Source: Amnibacterium kyonggiense
Lineage (GTDB): Bacteria > Actinomycetota > Actinomycetes > Actinomycetales > Microbacteriaceae
DNA: 64,000 nucleotides
Assembly: GCF_004364555.1 (NCBI RefSeq)
Contig: NZ_SOAM01000003.1
Location: 1-64,000 of the forward strand
Direction of reading: 5' to 3'
Shown: positions 18,822 to 27,925 of the stretch, in pieces
How the letters are laid out: each line of letters begins with the position of its first letter
How positions within the stretch are numbered: position 1 is the stretch's first letter
Notes under the pieces: model-generated
Told to the model about the DNA's origin: nothing
What the model saw: only the letters and a program-made list of their open reading frames with translations
Database searches by the model: none
Made by a program: the position numbers and the translations under genes

Positions 18822-19610
18822 TCAGGCGCGGTGGGCGAACGCGGAGGCGTAGAGGCAGACCGCGGCGGCGGTGCCGAGGTTCAGCGACTCCGCCTTCCCG
18901 TAGATCGGCACGGCGACCGTGCGGTCCGCCAGCGCCCGCGCCGTGTCGGACAGGCCGTGCGCCTCGTTCCCGAACAGCCATGCCGTCGGACCGCTCAGGT
19001 CGGTCGCCGGGAGCGGTTCGCCGCCCATGTCGGCGGCGAGCAGCGACAGCCCGGCGGCCCGCACCTCTTCGGCGGCGGCCTCGATCGTCACGCCGGTCAC
19101 GACCGACAGGTGGAACAGCGAGCCCGTCGTCGCGCGGACGACCTTCGGGTTGTACGGGTCGACGGAGGACCCGGTGAGGATCACCACGTCCGCGCCCGCG
19201 GCATCGGCGGCGCGGATCACCGTGCCGGCGTTCCCGGGGTCGCGGACCTCGTCGAGGACGGCGACGAGGCGGGTGCCCTCCGGCAGCGCCTCGCGGAGTC
19301 GGGTGGGCGTCTGGTGGGCGACCGCGAGCACGCCCTGCGGCGTGCGCGTGTCGGCCATCGCGGCGAGGACCGCGTCGGTGACGAACTCGACCTCGATGCC
19401 CGCGGCCGTCGCGGCCTCCGCCAGCTCGGGGTGCCGCCCGAAGCCGTCGGACGTGAAGAAGAGCTCCTCGACGGTCGACGCCGCGTGGGCGATGAGCTCC
19501 CGGACGACCTGGGGGCCCTCCATGAGGGCGAGGCCGGTCGCCTCGCGGTCGGGCCGCTGCTTCAGCCGCGCCACCCGCTTCACGGTCGCGTTCTTCGTGG
19601 ACTCGATCAA
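18822..19610 (-). CDS. SpoU/TrmH-family RNA 2'-O-methyltransferase
   Basis: SAM-dependent knotted methyltransferase acting on rRNA or tRNA ribose. 262 residues. An N-terminal substrate-binding domain (about 1-95) is followed by the three SPOUT motifs: DEVRDPGNAGTVIRAADAAG (about 119-138), WLFGNEAHGLS (about 208-218) and PIYGKAESLNLGTAAAVCLY (about 234-253). The start is TTG at 19610, preceded by GGAGA. It lies 81 bases after rplT, past a hairpin. The exact target nucleotide cannot be deduced. Confidence 0.92.
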   Translation of the reverse strand: MIESTKNATVKRVARLKQRPDREATGLALMEGPQVVRELIAHAASTVEELFFTSDGFGRHPELAEAATAAGIEVEFVTDAVLAAMADTRTPQGVLAVAHQTPTRLREALPEGTRLVAVLDEVRDPGNAGTVIRAADAAGADVVILTGSSVDPYNPKVVRATTGSLFHLSVVTGVTIEAAAEEVRAAGLSLLAADMGGEPLPATDLSGPTAWLFGNEAHGLSDTARALADRTVAVPIYGKAESLNLGTAAAVCLYASAFAHRA

Positions 19611-19647
19611 CGGGTCTCCAGTCGTCTCGATGCGGGCCGGACGTGCG

Positions 19648-19675
19648 ACGAGCCCGGCCTCGCGGCCGGGCTCGT
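19648..19675 (-). terminator. Hairpin after rplT
   Basis: A 12-base perfect stem (ACGAGCCCGGCC and complement) with a TCGC loop, starting 17 bases after the rplT stop. It probably ends or attenuates the infC-rpmI-rplT transcript before the methyltransferase gene. Confidence 0.7.
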
Positions 19676-19691
19676 CGTGCGGTGCTGCTGC

Positions 19692-20075
19692 CTACGCGGT
19701 GGCGGGCGCCGACGTGTCGGCCGGGAGGGCCGCCTTCGCCGTCGCCACGAGGCCCGCGAACGTGGCGGGCTCGTTGATCGCGAGGTCCGCGAGGATGCGG
19801 CGGTCGACCTCGACACCGGCCAGGGTCAGGCCCTGGATGAACCGGTTGTAGGTGAGGCCGTTCGCGCGGGAGGCCGCGTTGATCCGCTGGATCCAGAGGC
19901 GACGGAAGTCGCCCTTCTTCTGGCGGCGGTCGCGGTAGGCGTAGACGAGGGAGTGGGTGACCTGCTCCTTCGCCTTGCGGTAGAGGCGCGATCGCTGACC
20001 GCGGTAGCCCTCCGCCCGCTCGAGGACGACGCGGCGCTTCTTGGCCGCGTTGACGGCGCGCTTGACCCTAGCCAT
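19692..20075 (-). CDS. rplT: 50S ribosomal protein L20 (bL20)
   Basis: Early-assembly large-subunit protein binding 23S rRNA. 127 residues starting [15 protein letters not shown], with [16 protein letters not shown] and [20 protein letters not shown] in the conserved places. The ATG is preceded by AGGAGA. Third gene of infC-rpmI-rplT. Its C-terminal tail ([12 protein letters not shown]) is longer than in some relatives. Confidence 0.98.
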   Translation of the reverse strand: MARVKRAVNAAKKRRVVLERAEGYRGQRSRLYRKAKEQVTHSLVYAYRDRRQKKGDFRRLWIQRINAASRANGLTYNRFIQGLTLAGVEVDRRILADLAINEPATFAGLVATAKAALPADTSAPATA

Positions 20076-20100
20076 GAATGTCTCCTTGAGTCCTTCGGGC

Positions 20101-20295
20101 CTAGCGGCCGAGCATCTTCTTGATCTGCTTGGCCTGCGGCGCGGCCACCTCGGATTCGCCGGTGAGGCGGCGCGTGAGCCGGCTCGGCTTCTTCTCCTGG
20201 TTGTGCCGCATGCCGGCCTGGGCCTTCATGACCTTGCCGCTGCCGGTGATCTTGAACCGCTTCTTGGCACCGGAGTGCGTCTTCTGCTTCGGCAT
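20101..20295 (-). CDS. rpmI: 50S ribosomal protein L35 (bL35)
   Basis: 64 residues, [20 protein letters not shown] onward, a full-length L35. The true ATG (20295) shares one base with the infC stop (TGATG), so translation is coupled; a GTG one codon earlier is not the likely start. It lies between infC and rplT. Confidence 0.98.
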   Translation of the reverse strand: MPKQKTHSGAKKRFKITGSGKVMKAQAGMRHNQEKKPSRLTRRLTGESEVAAPQAKQIKKMLGR

Positions 20296-20909
20296 CACTG
20301 CTCCTGGGATGTCGGGGCTTCGCCCGCACCGGTGGGTGCGGGGGTGTTCTGGCTCCGGGCGGCCGCGCGCTTGGCGTTCTGCTCCGCCTTCGCGTCGACC
20401 TTGCTCTTGATCGGGCCGATGACCATGACCATGTTGCGGCCGTCGATCGTGGGGTTGGACTCCACGTTGCCGAACTCGCGCACGTCCTCCGCGAACCGGG
20501 CGAGCAGGCGCACGCCCTGGTCGGGACGGGACTGCTCGCGACCGCGGAACAGGATCATGGCCTTGACCTTGTCGCCGTCCTTGAGGAAGCCCTCGGCGCG
20601 CTTGCGCTTGGTCTCGTAGTCGTGCGAGTCGATCTTGAGGCGGAAGCGGACCTCCTTGAGGACCGTGTTCGCCTGGTTGCGACGGGCCTCCTTGGCCTTC
20701 TGCGCCGTCTCGTACTTGAACTTCCCGTAGTCCATGATCTTGACCACCGGGGGACGGGAGTTCGGCGCGACCTCGACGAGGTCGAGGTCCGCCTCACGGG
20801 CCAGCCGGAGGGCGGTCTCGATGGGGACGACACCGACCTGCTCACCGGCGGGGCCGACGAGTCGGACCTCCGGGACGCGGATCTTGTCATTGGTACGGGG
20901 ATCGCTGAT
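20295..20909 (-). CDS. infC: Translation initiation factor IF-3
   Basis: Binds the 30S subunit and checks initiator tRNA pairing. The conserved protein starts [17 protein letters not shown]; the isoleucine codon is ATC at 20909, with TGGAG six bases upstream. Use of a rare initiation codon is a known trait of infC, letting IF3 repress its own translation. The N domain runs to about residue 75, the linker with KAKEARRNQ follows, and the C domain includes [14 protein letters not shown]. 204 residues plus an Ala/Gln-rich tail. The frame stays open for about 80 codons upstream, but no ATG, GTG or TTG there has better support. Confidence 0.93.
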   Translation of the reverse strand: MSDPRTNDKIRVPEVRLVGPAGEQVGVVPIETALRLAREADLDLVEVAPNSRPPVVKIMDYGKFKYETAQKAKEARRNQANTVLKEVRFRLKIDSHDYETKRKRAEGFLKDGDKVKAMILFRGREQSRPDQGVRLLARFAEDVREFGNVESNPTIDGRNMVMVIGPIKSKVDAKAEQNAKRAAARSQNTPAPTGAGEAPTSQEQ

Positions 20910-21158
20910 GCGTTGCTCCAAACAGTCGGTCGGTGGGACGACCGCGGATGCGGCGCCCCGTGGGTTCAACCGGCGTTCAGGCAGAAGGATTCCGTGTGCG
21001 CGCTCCGGCTGGCCGGTCCGCGCCGCACTCCTGGCACCCCGTCGCCCCGGAACCCGGAGGGAGGTGCTTCGACCTCGTCGCCCTTCGGTGAAGGCGGGCG
21101 CGAGGTGGGATCGCTCCACTTTGCACACCGGGTCGAAGCCCGGAACCGCAGCATCGTA
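20910..21158 (-). promoter_or_regulatory. infC promoter and long untranslated leader
   Basis: This gap of about 310 bases holds no recognised gene. TGGTACGAT on the minus strand (TACGAT at 21153-21158, extended -10) is the best promoter and would give a leader of about 237 bases before infC. Several GC-rich stems are possible. In other bacteria this operon is autoregulated by L20 or IF3 through such leaders; no known leader motif is recognised here. Confidence 0.45.
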
Positions 21159-21206
21159 CCAGAGCCGGCAGGCACGCCCCGGTCCGCAGCCGTTCCCCGG
21201 TCCGCA

Positions 21207-21212
21207 GAGAAT
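21207..21212 (+). promoter_or_regulatory. -10 box of leaderless DUF1844 gene
   Basis: GAGAAT ends six bases before the GTG at 21219. The same GAGAAT form occurs before hisC. Confidence 0.4.
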
Positions 21213-21218
21213 GGGGAC

Positions 21219-21608
21219 GTGACCGACTACCGCTTCTCCGACGAGCCTCCGGGCGAGGCCGAGGCCGCCGACTCCCCCGACGAGCTCGCGGACGCGACGC
21301 GCGACATCGCCGACGTGCCCGCGGTGGAGGTGATCGGCGCCGCCGCCGTGCACCTGATGAGCGCCGCCGCGGTGAAGTGCGGCCTCGCGGACGATCCCGG
21401 CACGGAGACGGACCTCGACGAGGCGCGGAAGCTGATCACCGCGCTCGCCGGCCTGATCACCGCGGCGGCTCCCGACCTCAGCGATTCGCACGCTCGGCCG
21501 CTGCGCGACGGCCTCCGCACGCTGCAGCTCGCGTTCCGCGAGGCATCGGCCTTCCCCGACCCGATCGGCAAGGGCCCGGGCGAGAAGTGGACCGGCCCCG
21601 TCACGTGA
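21219..21608 (+). CDS. DUF1844 protein
   Basis: A 129-residue protein with the DUF1844 core: [20 protein letters not shown] (about 29-48), then AAVKCGL and [16 protein letters not shown] (about 68-83). It is a small helical protein of unknown function that is widely found next to infC in actinobacteria, divergently as here. The frame extends far upstream over infC, but the GTG at 21219 matches the conserved start. It overlaps arr by four bases. Confidence 0.88.
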   Translation: MTDYRFSDEPPGEAEAADSPDELADATRDIADVPAVEVIGAAAVHLMSAAAVKCGLADDPGTETDLDEARKLITALAGLITAAAPDLSDSHARPLRDGLRTLQLAFREASAFPDPIGKGPGEKWTGPVT

Positions 21609-22024
21609 GCGGAGCGCTCGAGACGGGGCCGTTCTTCCACGGGACGGCCGCACCGCTGGAGCCGGGCGCCCTCCTGACGGCGGGCCGGCCGTCGAACTAC
21701 CGCCCCGAGGTCGTGATGAACCACGTCTACTTCACCGCACTGCGGGACGGGGCCGGCCTCGCGGCCGAGCTCGCCGCGGAGCTGGTCGGCGGCGGCGCCG
21801 AGCCCCACGTCTACGAGGTCGAGCCGACCGGCCAGTTCGAGGACGACCCGAACGTCACCGACAAGAAGTTCCCGGGCAACCCCACGCGCTCCTTCCGCAC
21901 CCGGGAGCCGCTGCGCGTGGTGACGGAGGTCCACGACTGGACGCGGCTCACGCCGGAGGCGCTGCGGACGTGGCGCGAGCGGCTGGCCGCCCTCAGCGCC
22001 TCCCGCGCCGAGATCATCAACTGA
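21605..22024 (+). CDS. arr: NAD+-rifampin ADP-ribosyltransferase
   Basis: Transfers ADP-ribose from NAD+ to the ansa hydroxyl of rifamycins, inactivating them. 139 residues, the usual size. [13 protein letters not shown] (12-24), [15 protein letters not shown] (about 31-45) and [20 protein letters not shown] (about 87-106) are diagnostic of Arr. The GTG overlaps the DUF1844 TGA by four bases, so it is expressed as part of that transcript, not on a mobile element. This predicts intrinsic rifampicin tolerance or resistance. Confidence 0.93.
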   Translation: MSGALETGPFFHGTAAPLEPGALLTAGRPSNYRPEVVMNHVYFTALRDGAGLAAELAAELVGGGAEPHVYEVEPTGQFEDDPNVTDKKFPGNPTRSFRTREPLRVVTEVHDWTRLTPEALRTWRERLAALSASRAEIIN

Positions 22025-22035
22025 GCACGGGGATC

Positions 22036-22090
22036 CGCGTCGCGATCCGAGCCGCATCCGCCGCGCGGAAGCGGCTCGAATCGCGACGCG
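22036..22090. terminator. 20-bp hairpin between arr and LLM oxidoreductase gene
   Basis: Bases 22036-22055 and 22071-22090 are complementary except for one position. It lies between convergent genes and probably acts in both directions. Confidence 0.75.
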
Positions 22091-22096
22091 AAGGGC

Positions 22097-23149
22097 TCAC
22101 GCCGTCGGCTGCAGCCGCCGCTCGGCGGGCGGCACCCAGCCGATGGCCGGGGCGACGTGCTTCGCGACCGTCTCGAGCAGGCGGGCGTTGTACTCGACGC
22201 CCAGCTGGTTCGGGATGGTGAGCAGCAGGGTGTCCGCCGCCTGCACGGCGGCGTCCTTCGCGAGCTCCTCCGCGAGCACGTCCGGCTCGCCTGCGTACGT
22301 CTTCCCGAAGCGGGCATTGCCGCCGTCGAGCCAGCCGACCTGGTCCTCGGAGCCGCGCTCGCCGCCGAAGTACATCCGGTCGACGTCCGTCGTGATCGGC
22401 ATGATGCTGCGGCTCACGGAGACGCGGGGCTCCCAGCCGTGCCCGGCCGCCTTCCACGCGTCGCGGTAGACCTGGATCTGCTCCGCCTGCAGCTCGTCGA
22501 ACGGCACGCCCGTGTCCTCGGTGAGCAGGGTGGAGGACTGCATGTTCAGCCCCTGCTCCGCCACCCACGTCGCGGTGGCTCGGGTGCCGCTCCCCCACCA
22601 GATCCGCCGCGCGAGGCCCGGCGACTGCGGCTGCACGGCGAGGCCCTGCGAGACGCCCGTCATGCGGGGGTCGGAGGCGACGACGGCCGCGCCGTCGATG
22701 GCCGCCATGAAGATCTCGAGCTTGTGGCGGGCGAGGTCGGCGTCGCTCATGCCCTCCGGCGGCACGAACCCGAACGCGTGCGCGCCGTTCAGCGCGGTCT
22801 CGGGCGAGCCACGGCTCACGCCGAGCTGGAGTCGGCCGCCCGAGATCTGGTCGGCGACCGCCGCCTCCTCCGCCATGTAGAGCGGGTTCTCGTACCGCAT
22901 GTCGATGACGCCGGTGCCGAGCTCGATGCGGCTCGTCCGCGCGGCCATCGCGGCCAGCAGCGGGAACGGCGCCGAGAGCTGCGGCGCGAAGTGGTGGACG
23001 CGGATGGACGCGTTGTCGATGCCGATCTCCTCGGCGGCGACGGCGAGCTCGATCGTCTCCAGCAGGGTGTCCGCCGCGGTCGGCGTGCTCGACCCGCGCG
23101 AGGCGCCCCAGTGCCCGAAGGACAGGAAGCCGATGCGTTTCGTAGACAT
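22097..23149 (-). CDS. LLM-class flavin-dependent oxidoreductase
   Basis: A 350-residue luciferase-like monooxygenase fold, TIM barrel, using FMN or F420. It begins MSTKRIGFLSFGHWG; the family segments VHHFAPQLSAPFPLLAAMAA and ELGTGVIDMRYENPLYMAEE (strand 3-4 region) and RLQLGVSRGSPE are clear. The substrate is unknown. The start is ATG 23149 because a TAGGAT -10 box ends seven bases upstream; an ATG three codons earlier overlaps that box. Confidence 0.85.
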   Translation of the reverse strand: MSTKRIGFLSFGHWGASRGSSTPTAADTLLETIELAVAAEEIGIDNASIRVHHFAPQLSAPFPLLAAMAARTSRIELGTGVIDMRYENPLYMAEEAAVADQISGGRLQLGVSRGSPETALNGAHAFGFVPPEGMSDADLARHKLEIFMAAIDGAAVVASDPRMTGVSQGLAVQPQSPGLARRIWWGSGTRATATWVAEQGLNMQSSTLLTEDTGVPFDELQAEQIQVYRDAWKAAGHGWEPRVSVSRSIMPITTDVDRMYFGGERGSEDQVGWLDGGNARFGKTYAGEPDVLAEELAKDAAVQAADTLLLTIPNQLGVEYNARLLETVAKHVAPAIGWVPPAERRLQPTA

Positions 23150-23156
23150 GTCAACC

Positions 23157-23162
23157 ATCCTA
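23157..23162 (-). promoter_or_regulatory. -10 box of leaderless LLM gene
   Basis: TAGGAT on the minus strand ends seven bases before ATG 23149. Confidence 0.5.
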
Positions 23163-23216
23163 GCGCTCGGACGAGGGATCCGGGAGGGGAGGGCGGCGGT
23201 CGTCGGCGGCGACCTC

Positions 23217-23222
23217 TAGCGT
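23217..23222 (+). promoter_or_regulatory. -10 box of leaderless pentapeptide gene
   Basis: TAGCGT ends six bases before the GTG at 23229. Confidence 0.5.
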
Positions 23223-23228
23223 CGGATC

Positions 23229-23879
23229 GTGGCGAAGCGAGACACGACGGCCCCTCGGCTCTCCCCGGTCGTGCTGCCGGACCTCGTGGACGGCGGCGTG
23301 CTCGAGGGGGACGGCCGGTTCGACGGACTCCGCTTCAGCGGGCTCGACGCGTCGGGTGCGCAGCTGACCGGCGCGGTGCTCGACGAGTGCCTCCTCGAGC
23401 GCGTCGTGCTCGACGACGCCCGCCTCGACGGCGCGCGCGTCGTCGACAGCGTGCTCGACGGCGTGACCGCCACCGCGCTGCGGGCGGCCCGCGTCACCCT
23501 CCGCGACGTCCGGATCGAGGGCTGCCGCCTCGGTGCGGCGGAGTGGTTCGAGGCCGGCCTCGGCCGCGTCGAGCTCGTCGGCTGCCGCATCGACTACCTC
23601 GGACTCTCGGACGCGACGTTGGAGGACGTCCGCTTCGTCGACTGCACGATCGGCGACCTCGACCTCCGGGGCGCGACGGTGCGCCGCACCGCCCTCATCG
23701 GATCGACCGTGCGGGAGCTCTCCGTGCACGGGGCCCGGATCGAGGCGCTCGACCTCCGCGGGGCGGACCTCGACGGGATCGACCACGCCGCCGGGCTCGC
23801 CGGCGCGATCCTCTCGAGCGACCAGCTGCCACGGTTCGCCCCGCTCTTCGCTGAGGCGCTCGGCGTCCGCATCGACTGA
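23229..23879 (+). CDS. Pentapeptide-repeat protein
   Basis: A 216-residue protein built of A(D/N)LXX-type five-residue repeats from about 25 to 195, such as LDASGAQLTGAVLDECLLE and LDLRGATVRRTALIGSTV. These form a right-handed beta-helix. Some such proteins mimic DNA and protect gyrase from quinolones, but that needs specific features that cannot be judged here. Single gene, divergent from the LLM gene, leaderless GTG start. Confidence 0.85.
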   Translation: MAKRDTTAPRLSPVVLPDLVDGGVLEGDGRFDGLRFSGLDASGAQLTGAVLDECLLERVVLDDARLDGARVVDSVLDGVTATALRAARVTLRDVRIEGCRLGAAEWFEAGLGRVELVGCRIDYLGLSDATLEDVRFVDCTIGDLDLRGATVRRTALIGSTVRELSVHGARIEALDLRGADLDGIDHAAGLAGAILSSDQLPRFAPLFAEALGVRID

Positions 23880-23922
23880 TCGCGGGACGGCGCGGATCCA
23901 GCGGGAACACCGAGGGCGCTCA

Positions 23923-23947
23923 TATAGTTGCTTCTCAATAAGCAACT
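23923..23947 (+). promoter_or_regulatory. Efflux promoter -10 with MarR-type operator
   Basis: A -10 box TATAGT (23923-23928) overlaps a perfect inverted repeat, AGTTGCTT (23926-23933), six bases, AAGCAACT (23940-23947). The palindrome covers the -10 to about +12, as expected for a repressor. The MarR protein encoded after the pump gene is the likely ligand-responsive binder. Confidence 0.7.
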
Positions 23948-23998
23948 GATCCGGCCGAGGGCGTCCGGTCCCGAACCACGATCCGCCGGAGCCTTCCC

Positions 23999-25849
23999 GT
24001 GAGCACCACCGCCCCCGCCCCTCGCCGGGCCCTCTTCACGAAGGACCACCCGCACTACAAGTGGGTGGCCCTCAGCAACACCACGCTCGGCATGCTGATG
24101 GCGACGATCAACTCGTCGATCGTCCTCATCTCGCTGCCCGCGATCTTCAACGGCATCAAGCTGAACGCGCTCGACTCCGGCAACACGAGCTACCTGCTCT
24201 GGATGCTGATGGGCTTCATGCTCGTCACCGCCGTGCTCGTGGTCGGCTTCGGCCGGCTCGGCGACATGTACGGGCGGGTGAAGATCTACAACGCCGGCTT
24301 CGTGCTCTTCACGATCGGCGCGATCGCGCTCTCGCTCGACCCGTTCATGGAGGGCGCGGGCGCGCTCTGGCTCATCCTCTGGCGCGTGTTCCAGGGCATC
24401 GGTGCGGCCATGCTCTTCGCCAACTCGACGGCGATCCTCACCGACGCGTTCCCGGCCGAGCGGCGCGGCATGGCGCTCGGCATCAACCAGATCGCCGCGA
24501 TCGCCGGGTCGTTCATCGGCCTGATCCTCGGCGGCCTCCTCGCGGTCATCGACTGGCGCGCGGTCTTCATCGTCTCGGTGCCGCTCGGGATCATCGGCAC
24601 CATCTGGTCCTTCAAGTCCCTGCACGAGGTCGGGCAGAAGAACCCCGGTTCGCTCGACATCCCCGGCAACGTGCTCTTCCTCCTCGGTCTCACGTCCCTG
24701 CTGACGGGCATCACCTACGGCATCCAGCCCTACGGCGGCCAGGCGACCGGCTGGCTGAACCCGTGGGTGCTCGGCGCGATCATCGGCGGCGTCGTGCTGC
24801 TCGGCGCGTTCGTCGCGGTGGAGCTGCGGCGCCGCGCGCCGATGTTCCAGCTGCGGCTGTTCCGCTCGCGGGCGTTCGCCATGGCGAACCTGGCCGGCAT
24901 CCTCGCCGCGGTCGGCCGCGGCGGCCTCCAGTTCATGCTGATCATCTGGCTGCAGGGCATCTGGCTGCCGCTGCACGGGTTCTCGTACGAGGACACCCCG
25001 CTGTGGGCGGGCATCTACCTGCTGCCGCTGACCGTCGGCTTCCTCATCTCGGGCCCGCTGGCCGGCATCCTGTCCGACCGCTGGGGCACCCGCGGCCTCG
25101 CGACCACCGGTCTGCTGCTCAGCGCCGCGACGTTCGTCGCGCTGCTGCTCATCCCGGTCGACTTCGCGTACCCGGTCTTCGCCGTCATCACGTTCCTGAA
25201 CGGCGTCGGCTCCGGCATGTTCGGCGCGCCGAACCGCTCGACGATCATGAGCAGCGTGCCGGCGAACCAGCGCGGCTCCGCGTCCGGCATGGCCGGCACG
25301 GTGCTGAACGCGGGGTCATCGCTGTCGATCGGCATCTTCTTCTCGCTGATGGTCGCGGGCCTCGCGGGCTCGCTGCCCGAGGCCATGCGGTCCGGCCTGA
25401 CCGCGCACCACGTCCCCGCGCAAGCCGCCGACGCCGTCGCGAACATCCCGCCGGTGGGCAGCCTCTTCGCCGCGTTCCTCGGCTACAACCCGATCGAGAC
25501 GCTGCTCGGCCCGACCGGCATCCTGAAGGCGATCCCCGCGGCCGACTCGGCGACGCTCACCGGCAAGGAGTTCTTCCCGAACCTCATCGCCGGCCCCTTC
25601 CACGACGGCCTGGTCATCGTGTTCCTCGCCGCCGCCGTGATGTCCGTGATCGGCGCGATCGCGACGCTCGCGGGCGGCGCGAAGGGCGGGCCCGTCGCGG
25701 CGCCGACGACCCCGGAGGCGGCGCGCGGCGAGTCCGTGCTGGCCGAGGCGGACGAGGCGATCGCCTACCGCGTCGCGCTGGCGCACGCCGAGCAGGCGGA
25801 CCGCGCCGAGGCGGCGTGCTCCGGCTCCGCGACGGAGCCGGCCCGGTGA
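23999..25849 (+). CDS. MFS drug efflux transporter, 14-TM DHA2 type
   Basis: A 616-residue proton-driven exporter. It has about 14 membrane segments starting at [30 protein letters not shown] (about 22-51). Motif A ([11 protein letters not shown], about 85-95), the [11 protein letters not shown] motif B region and the GxxxGPxxGG-like motif C region ([12 protein letters not shown]) are intact. The hydrophilic tail is about 60 residues. It is followed by a MarR gene with a GTGA overlap and controlled by an operator-bearing promoter. Substrates are unknown but probably hydrophobic drugs. Confidence 0.92.
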   Translation: MSTTAPAPRRALFTKDHPHYKWVALSNTTLGMLMATINSSIVLISLPAIFNGIKLNALDSGNTSYLLWMLMGFMLVTAVLVVGFGRLGDMYGRVKIYNAGFVLFTIGAIALSLDPFMEGAGALWLILWRVFQGIGAAMLFANSTAILTDAFPAERRGMALGINQIAAIAGSFIGLILGGLLAVIDWRAVFIVSVPLGIIGTIWSFKSLHEVGQKNPGSLDIPGNVLFLLGLTSLLTGITYGIQPYGGQATGWLNPWVLGAIIGGVVLLGAFVAVELRRRAPMFQLRLFRSRAFAMANLAGILAAVGRGGLQFMLIIWLQGIWLPLHGFSYEDTPLWAGIYLLPLTVGFLISGPLAGILSDRWGTRGLATTGLLLSAATFVALLLIPVDFAYPVFAVITFLNGVGSGMFGAPNRSTIMSSVPANQRGSASGMAGTVLNAGSSLSIGIFFSLMVAGLAGSLPEAMRSGLTAHHVPAQAADAVANIPPVGSLFAAFLGYNPIETLLGPTGILKAIPAADSATLTGKEFFPNLIAGPFHDGLVIVFLAAAVMSVIGAIATLAGGAKGGPVAAPTTPEAARGESVLAEADEAIAYRVALAHAEQADRAEAACSGSATEPAR

Positions 25850-26295
25850 CCTCCGCCGACCGGTCGGAGCTGGCGGAGCGGCTCGCGTTCGTCGTCGGCG
25901 GCGTGAACCGGCGGCTGCGACCGCCCGCCGACTCGCTGACGCACATCGCCCTCTCGGCGCTGGCGACCATCGACCGCCGGGGCGCGGTGCGCCCCGGCGA
26001 GCTCGCCCGGATCGAGGGCGTCGCCGCGCCCGGCATGACCCGCCTCGTGGCGGACCTCGAGTCGCGCGGGCTCGTCGCCCGAGAGGCCGATCCCGACGAC
26101 GGTCGCTCGCACCTGGTCCGGCTGACGGAGGCCGGCGTCGCCGCGGTCGCGGCGGGGCGGCGCGACCGGGCGGAGGGCGTCGCCGCGCTCCTCGCGGAGA
26201 TCGCCCCGGAGGACCTCCGCACGCTCGAGCAGGCGGTCACGGCGCTGGAGTCGGCGCTCCTCCGCACGACCCCGGACCCGGCCCGCGCCCGCTGA
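25846..26295 (+). CDS. MarR-family regulator of the efflux gene
   Basis: A 149-residue winged helix-turn-helix protein: [38 protein letters not shown] holds the recognition helix (about 55-70), and [20 protein letters not shown] the wing (about 76-95). Its GTG overlaps the pump stop by four bases. It most likely represses the pump promoter at 23923-23947 and its own expression. Confidence 0.9.
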   Translation: MTSADRSELAERLAFVVGGVNRRLRPPADSLTHIALSALATIDRRGAVRPGELARIEGVAAPGMTRLVADLESRGLVAREADPDDGRSHLVRLTEAGVAAVAAGRRDRAEGVAALLAEIAPEDLRTLEQAVTALESALLRTTPDPARAR

Positions 26296-26317
26296 CTCCG
26301 CCGGCCGGCTTCGGCGG

Positions 26318-26382
26318 CCCCGTGCCGCGATCAGGACCCCGTGCCGCGATCAGGACGCGCGCGCTCGATCCGTCCTGATCGC
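26318..26382. terminator. Hairpin with duplicated arm after MarR gene
   Basis: A 19-base unit is tandemly repeated (26318-26336 and 26337-26355). GCGATCAGGACG (26346-26357) pairs with CGTCCTGATCGC (26371-26382), and most of the first repeat copy could pair with the same right arm. It separates the convergent MarR and SseB genes. Confidence 0.7.
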
Positions 26383-26414
26383 GAGACCTGCGCCTGATCC
26401 CGCCGCGACGCGGA

Positions 26415-27173
26415 TCAGCAGAAGGCGGCCTCGAGGCGGACCGTCATCGAGTCGACGCGCGCGCGCACCGTGGCGTCCTCGGTCCAGCGGCGCTGGACGC
26501 GCGCCATCAGCTCGGCCACCTCCTGCTGGTCCAGCGTCTCGTGGAGGACGACGACGACGAGCACCTCCGCGCCGTCCAGGGACCCGAGGGGATCGGCGGT
26601 GCCGACGCGGGCGGTCGTGACCGCGGGCTCGTCCGCCACCGCCCGCCGGATCGCGCGCCCGACCTCGGGGTCGAGCCACGGCGCGGTCCACGGCAGGTCG
26701 CGGGCGAGCGCCTCCAGCGCGCTCCGCCGCACGCCGAACCGGTCGGTCGCCGGGTCGACGACGACGAGCTCGGTGCCGTCGCTCGCCGCCCCGAGCGCGA
26801 CCTGCCGCGCCGGCGCGGGCACCGGGCGCGCCTTCGGGTTCCAGGCGGCCATCGCCGCAGCGGACGAGAACGCGGGCAGCACGCGGCGCCCGTCCGGGCC
26901 GGCGACGGTGACGAGCGCCAGCTCCGCTCGCTTGTCGTGGATCAGCCCGGACGCCGTGACGCCGGTCTCCCCCACCTCCGCGAGCAGCGGGACGAGGAGC
27001 CGAACCCCGCGGAGGGCATCGATCACCGCCTCCGGTCCCGCCTCCCCGGCGTGGAAGGCGGCGAGGGCGGCGACGTACGCCTCCGGCGCGGTGCCGTCGT
27101 CCGACGTCCACGGCGACGCCTCGAACGCGCGACCCGCGAACGGCTGTCCCGCGGAGTCGGCCCGCCCGGTCAC
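26415..27173 (-). CDS. SseB-domain protein
   Basis: A 252-residue protein of the SseB family. The SseB core lies at about 50-130 ([40 protein letters not shown]), followed by a C-terminal alpha/beta region (about 150-250). Function is not defined. It overlaps the hisA stop by four bases (GTGA) and is the last gene of the his unit, a linkage common in this family of bacteria. Confidence 0.85.
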   Translation of the reverse strand: MTGRADSAGQPFAGRAFEASPWTSDDGTAPEAYVAALAAFHAGEAGPEAVIDALRGVRLLVPLLAEVGETGVTASGLIHDKRAELALVTVAGPDGRRVLPAFSSAAAMAAWNPKARPVPAPARQVALGAASDGTELVVVDPATDRFGVRRSALEALARDLPWTAPWLDPEVGRAIRRAVADEPAVTTARVGTADPLGSLDGAEVLVVVVLHETLDQQEVAELMARVQRRWTEDATVRARVDSMTVRLEAAFC

Positions 27174-27925
27174 AGCGTGGCGACGGCGAGGGCCTCCGTC
27201 AGCGTGAAGGCGCCCGTGTACAGGGCCTTGCCGACGATCGCGCCCTCCAGCCCGGAATCGGTGAGCGACCGGAGGCGGCGGAGGTCGTCCAGGCTCGAGA
27301 TCCCGCCCGAGGCGACGACCGGCTTGCCGGTGCGCTCGAGCACCTGGGCGAGCAGGTCGACGTTCGGTCCGGCGAGCGTCCCGTCCTTCGTGACGTCGGT
27401 CACGACGTACCGGGCGCACCCGGCCCGCTCGAGCCGGTCGAGCACCTCCCACAGGTCGCCGCCCTCCCGCGTCCACCCGCGCGCCGCGAGGGTCGTCCCC
27501 CGCACGTCGAGCCCGACCGCGATCCGGTCGCCGTACAGCGCGATGACGCGCTCGGTCCACGCCGGGTCCTCGAGCGCCGCCGTGCCGATGTTCACGCGCT
27601 GCGCCCCGGTCGCGAGCGCCGCCTCGAGGCTCGCGTCGTCGCGGATGCCGCCCGAGAGCTCGACGCGGACGTCCTGGACGCGGTCGATGACCGCCTGGAC
27701 GACCTCGGTGTTGCTGCCCCGGCCGAACGCCGCGTCGAGGTCGACGAGGTGGATCCAGGAGGCGCCCTGATCCGCCCAGTCCCGCGCGGCGGCGATGGGG
27801 TCGCCGTAGCCCGTCTCGCTGCCCGCCTCGCCCTGCACCAGGCGCACCGCCTGGCCGCCCGCCACGTCGACGGCGGGCAGGAGGACGAGCGGGCGCTCGA
27901 GGACGGTCGGGTCGGGCAGGCTCAC
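27170..27925 (-). CDS. hisA: Phosphoribosyl isomerase (HisA/PriA)
   Basis: TIM-barrel isomerase converting ProFAR to PRFAR in histidine synthesis. In many actinobacteria the same enzyme (PriA) also does the TrpF step of tryptophan synthesis; that dual role is an inference here. 251 residues from the GTG at 27925. [14 protein letters not shown] (18-31) with the catalytic aspartate, [10 protein letters not shown], and [14 protein letters not shown] with the second acidic residue are intact. Overlaps hisH and the SseB gene by four bases each. Confidence 0.95.
   Translation of the reverse strand: MSLPDPTVLERPLVLLPAVDVAGGQAVRLVQGEAGSETGYGDPIAAARDWADQGASWIHLVDLDAAFGRGSNTEVVQAVIDRVQDVRVELSGGIRDDASLEAALATGAQRVNIGTAALEDPAWTERVIALYGDRIAVGLDVRGTTLAARGWTREGGDLWEVLDRLERAGCARYVVTDVTKDGTLAGPNVDLLAQVLERTGKPVVASGGISSLDDLRRLRSLTDSGLEGAIVGKALYTGAFTLTEALAVATL

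Noticed and set aside
20622-21218. N-terminal extension of the DUF1844 frame over infC
   Set aside because: Only the part from GTG 21219 matches the family; the rest is antisense to infC and its leader.
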